A program made the position numbers and the translations under genes. This document shows, one piece after another, positions 61,297-64,000 of a stretch of 64,000 bases of DNA. The notes under the pieces are model-generated. The model was given only the letters and a program-made list of their open reading frames with translations. It was not told where the DNA came from and did no database searches. Each line of letters opens with the position of its first letter. Positions within the stretch are counted from its first letter, which is position 1. This DNA comes from Streptomyces cylindrosporus (lineage in GTDB: Bacteria > Actinomycetota > Actinomycetes > Streptomycetales > Streptomycetaceae), in assembly GCF_022698165.1 (NCBI RefSeq), contig NZ_JALDAY010000001.1, forward strand, positions 558,001 to 622,000, read 5' to 3'.

Positions 61297-62576
61297 GAGG
61301 CAGGGTCCCTCCCTCTTCCAGCCTGTGGCGCGACGGGGACTTCCGTCGGCTCTGGTTCGGCCAGACCGTCTCCCAACTGGGCGAACAGGCAAGCATGGTG
61401 GTACTGCCGCTGTTCGCCGTCCTGGCGCTGCATGCGAGCGCCGGTCAGTTGGGCGCCCTGCGTGCGGTGGGGCAGGTGCCGATTCTGCTGCTGTCGCTCC
61501 TCGCCGGGGTGTGGGTGGACCGGTGGCGCACGCGCACGCTGATGGTGGTGACCGACGCCGGCCGGGCCCTGGCGCTCGGCGCTGCCGCCGTGGCCGGGCT
61601 CCTCGGCGTGCTCGGTCTGCCCGCGCTGCTTGTGGTCGCCTTCGCCGTCGGCGCGCTGTCCGTGTTCTTCGACGTGGCCTACCAGACGTCCTTGGTGCGG
61701 CTGGTGGAGCGCGATCAGCTGGTACGGGGCAACAGCGCGCTGGAGGGCAGCCGGTCGGCCGCGCAGATCGGCGGCCCCGCTCTGGGCGGCGCTCTGATGT
61801 CCGCGTTCTCGGGGCCGATCGCCGTCGCGGCCGGTGCGGTGTTCTTCGCGTTCTCGTTCCTTTCGATACGACGGAACAGCCGCCCCGAATCCATACGGCA
61901 GCCCTCCGAGCGCCGTCCCCCTCGGCTCTGGCGGCAGATCCACGAGGGCGTCCGTTTCGTCGCCGGTGACAGCTCGCTGCGTACCGTGTGTCTCGCGTCG
62001 GCCGCCTTCCAGTTCTCCTTCGCGGCCGTGATGACCGTCTATCTGCTGTTCCTGCCAAGGGACCTGCATCTGTCGGGCACGGCCGTCGGACTGGCCCTCG
62101 CGGCGACGGGGCCGGGCGCGCTCCTGGGCTCCCTGCTCGCCGCCCGCCTGCCGAGCCGCTTCGGGTACGGCACCGTACTCGTGTCCGCGGCCGCACTCGG
62201 CGACGGCGTGTTCCTCCTCGTACCAGCACTCCACGGCTCGCCCACGACGACATCGGCCGCGCTCCTCACGGTCAACTTCGCCTTCGGGACCTTCAGTCAG
62301 CTCGTGAACGTCACCGTCATGGCCGTCCGCCAGACCGTCACACCCGACGCCATGCAGGGCCGCGCGGCCGCGACGATCAACTTCGTGGGCATGGGAACGA
62401 CCCCGCTCGGCTCCCTGCTCGGTGGCGTCCTCGCGGAGGCATGGGGCACGCGCGTCAGCCTCCTGGTGATGGCCGCGTGCATGCTGCTGTCGCCGGCGCT
62501 GATGGCCTTGTCCCCACTTGCCCGCCTGGGGCGGACGCTTCCCGCGCCACCGGAGGCTCCGGTCCCGGTCGCATGA
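61293..62576 (+). CDS. MFS transporter (12 TM, enterobactin-exporter-like)
   Basis: A 427-residue MFS protein of the MFS_3 type. LWRDGDFRRLWFGQTVSQLGEQASMVVLPLFAVLALHAS is the typical start, followed by LLAGVWVDRWRTRTLMVVTDAGRA (motif A), NSALEGSRSAAQIGGPALGGAL (motif C-like), and a second half starting LRTVCLASAAFQFSFAAVMTVYLLFLPRDL. Related proteins export siderophores or drugs. The start GTG overlaps the esterase stop by 4 bp, so the two are co-translated. Confidence 0.9.
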   Translation: MRGRVPPSSSLWRDGDFRRLWFGQTVSQLGEQASMVVLPLFAVLALHASAGQLGALRAVGQVPILLLSLLAGVWVDRWRTRTLMVVTDAGRALALGAAAVAGLLGVLGLPALLVVAFAVGALSVFFDVAYQTSLVRLVERDQLVRGNSALEGSRSAAQIGGPALGGALMSAFSGPIAVAAGAVFFAFSFLSIRRNSRPESIRQPSERRPPRLWRQIHEGVRFVAGDSSLRTVCLASAAFQFSFAAVMTVYLLFLPRDLHLSGTAVGLALAATGPGALLGSLLAARLPSRFGYGTVLVSAAALGDGVFLLVPALHGSPTTTSAALLTVNFAFGTFSQLVNVTVMAVRQTVTPDAMQGRAAATINFVGMGTTPLGSLLGGVLAEAWGTRVSLLVMAACMLLSPALMALSPLARLGRTLPAPPEAPVPVA

Positions 62577-62630
62577 CGGCACGGCACTGGAGGCGGTCGC
62601 GTTGTCAGACCCGCGTTCTACCGTGGCGGT

Positions 62631-63158
62631 ATGGACGGATCGGGCGTGGGTGTGGGTGTGGAGCGGGTGCGGTTGGTTGCCTGGTCGGAAGGGGACTTCT
62701 GGCTGTTGCGGCGGAACAACAGTCCCGAGATGACCGAGCACTTGGGCGGGCCGGAGAGCGAGGAGAAGCTCGCCGCGCGGCATCGGCGGTATCAGGAGGT
62801 GGAGCCCGGGCGGATGTACCGAATAGAGCTCGCGGAGAGTGGCGAGAGTGTCGGGTCGATCGGGTTCTGGGAGAAGGAGTGGCGGGACGCGACGGTGTGG
62901 GAGACCGGGTGGGGGGTGCTGCCCGAGTTCCAGGGGCGAGGGCTGGCCGCGGCGGCGGCGCGGGAGGTCGTACGGGCGGCACGGGAGGCGGGGCTGCACC
63001 AGTACCTGCACGCGTTCCCGGGCGTCGACCACCCCGCGTCGAACGCCGTGTGCCGCAAGGCCGGTTTCACCCTCCTCGGGCCGGTCGAGTTCGAGTACCC
63101 GAAAGGCCACTGGATGACGTCCAACGACTGGCGGGTCGACCTGTGGGCGGCCGGTTGA
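62631..63158 (+). CDS. GNAT-family N-acetyltransferase
   Basis: A 175-residue RimJ-like acetyltransferase. Cofactor loop: VLPEFQGRGLAAAAAREVVRAAREAGL (Q-G-R-G-L-A); later ASNAVCRKAGFTLLGPVEFEYPKGHWMTSNDWRVDL. TACCGT (62619-62624) is 6 nt before the ATG with no ribosome site, a near-leaderless start. The terminal tripeptide region begins a hairpin shared with the convergent panE-like gene. Acceptor unknown; small molecules or ribosomal-protein N-termini are typical. Confidence 0.88.
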   Translation: MDGSGVGVGVERVRLVAWSEGDFWLLRRNNSPEMTEHLGGPESEEKLAARHRRYQEVEPGRMYRIELAESGESVGSIGFWEKEWRDATVWETGWGVLPEFQGRGLAAAAAREVVRAAREAGLHQYLHAFPGVDHPASNAVCRKAGFTLLGPVEFEYPKGHWMTSNDWRVDLWAAG

Positions 63159-63186
63159 CGCCTGGTGGGTGAGGTGTCAACCGGCC
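63149..63186. terminator. Convergent hairpin between GNAT and panE-like genes
   Basis: GGCCGGTTGAC (63149-63159) and GTCAACCGGCC (63176-63186) form a perfect 11-bp stem with a 16-nt loop. The left arm includes the GNAT stop codon. Confidence 0.8.
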
Positions 63187-63201
63187 GGTGGGGCAACGGT
63201 G

Positions 63202-64000
63202 TTATCCGATGCCGGCCGCCAACTCCCGTACCACTCGCGCCGTCACCGGCACGCTCATCCCGTGCCGTTCCGCCGCGCGCAGCAACGCCCCGCCGATCGC
63301 GTCCAGTTCGAGCGCCCGGCCCGCCTCCGCGTCACGCTGCATCGACGACTTGGTCTGCGGTGGGAAGGCGTCGTAGCGGGCGAGGGCCTGGGTCGGGTCC
63401 GACGGGCCGCCGCAGGCGCGGCTCACCGCGGCCGTCTCCGTCACCAGCGCGGTCAGTTCGTCGCGGTGCAGGGTGCGGACGTCGCCCAGGGGGAGCGCGT
63501 ACCGCGTAGTGAGGAGCGCGAACGGGGCCAGGAACGACATCTTGGCCCAGAGCGCCGACGTCTCGTCGTCCAGGACACGGGTCGTCGGGCCGGAGGCGCC
63601 AAGGGCCTCCGCCAGCGCGTCGAGCCGGGACCGGTCCACGCCGTCCCCGGTCAGGTCGATCTCCGCGAACGGGCTGCCGTGCTCGATCACCCCCGCCGCG
63701 ACCCGGGTCGACTCCACGCGGATGACGGCGGGGGCCACCAGGTCGGGGCGGTAGCGGGCGCGCAGGGTCGCGGGGTGTTCGACGCCGTTCAGGAACGGTA
63801 CGAGGAGGGCGTCGCCCAGCGTGGCCGGCGGCACGCGTTCCAGCGCGGCGTCCAGGGCCGTGTGCTTGACCGCGACCAGGCACGCGTCGACCGGCTCGCG
63901 CAGCTCGGTGTCCGCCTCCACGCGGGCGGTGAAGTCGCCGAACAGCCCGCTGCGGACGCGGATCCCGTCCGCGCGGAGTGCGTCGGCCGTCTCCTTGCCG
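63202..64000 (-). CDS. 2-dehydropantoate 2-reductase-like protein (start beyond window)
   Basis: The last ~265 codons are present and the frame is open to the window end. The visible part matches the ketopantoate reductase ApbA/PanE family: VDACLVAVKHTALDAALERV, LLVPFLNGVEHPATLRARYRP, LWAKMSFLAPFALLTTRYALPLGDVR and a terminal DPTQALARYDAFPPQTKSSMQRDAEAGRALELDAIGGALLRAAERHGMSVPVT, in which KSSMxxD is typical. The NADPH loop (GxGxxG) lies outside. It may make pantoate or act as a related 2-keto acid reductase. It follows a convergent terminator. Confidence 0.85.
   Translation of the reverse strand, partial: GKETADALRADGIRVRSGLFGDFTARVEADTELREPVDACLVAVKHTALDAALERVPPATLGDALLVPFLNGVEHPATLRARYRPDLVAPAVIRVESTRVAAGVIEHGSPFAEIDLTGDGVDRSRLDALAEALGASGPTTRVLDDETSALWAKMSFLAPFALLTTRYALPLGDVRTLHRDELTALVTETAAVSRACGGPSDPTQALARYDAFPPQTKSSMQRDAEAGRALELDAIGGALLRAAERHGMSVPVTARVVRELAAGIG

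Overview
The window is chromosomal DNA from a high-GC actinomycete, almost certainly a Streptomyces. The evidence is very GC-rich codon usage with many GTG starts and families typical of Streptomyces: a FasR-type activator beside fabD-fabH-acpP-fabF, DUF3145, DUF3052, DUF4429, several TerD paralogues and a homodimeric-type AceE. From memory, the gene order resembles the S. coelicolor core between the chvE/mms sugar transporter, the fab genes, aceE and the ter genes. No rRNA, CRISPR array, prophage or intact transposase gene is visible. There is one tRNA (Val, anticodon UAC).

Region by region. 1-9.7 kb is a monosaccharide and sugar-acid island: the end of araA, araD, then on the minus strand an enolase-superfamily dehydratase with a zinc dehydrogenase, a U32-like protein, the ChvE/MmsA/MmsB ABC transporter and a Tat-secreted mutarotase. 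Related palindromes precede its two transcription units. 9.8-15.9 kb holds a zinc-ribbon membrane protein, a MarR regulator divergent from a CurA-like reductase, Ohr, a serine hydrolase, an alanine-rich protein and an EI24 membrane protein. 15.9-24 kb holds a secreted pyroglutamyl-peptidase-like protein lacking the catalytic Cys, a divergent LysR/RidA pair, a TetR regulator divergent from a GH3 beta-glucosidase, a second mutarotase and an SGNH lipoprotein. 24-29.6 kb is the essential fatty-acid operon with its activator. 29.6-42 kb is a mosaic of small regulators and enzymes (pirin, MerR with an aldo/keto reductase, TetR with a DHA2 exporter, an ion channel), ending with aceE.

42.7-52.1 kb is a stress island: an AhpE-type peroxiredoxin, four TerD/TerA-like proteins, a TerC/DUF475 membrane protein, and a module of HpcH/HpaI lyase, a multi-domain phosphoribosyltransferase and a HAD phosphatase. 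Comparable modules have been proposed to make a nucleoside-like metabolite. A 285-bp MITE-like element lies immediately after it, in the CTAG that forms the stop codons of two convergent genes. 52.7-57.4 kb is a cell-envelope cluster: a class A PBP-like protein whose SxxK lysine is Leu, a NodB-like protein without the usual catalytic Asp, and a secreted Amidase_6 protein. 57.4-64 kb holds a coiled-coil membrane protein, a DUF4097 lipoprotein, the tRNA, an esterase-MFS pair, a GNAT and a partial panE.

A recurring feature is leaderless expression. At least nine genes have a TANNNT -10 hexamer, exactly seven nucleotides, and then the start codon with no Shine-Dalgarno sequence; three to four more have a six-nucleotide gap. 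This pattern was used to settle several start codons.
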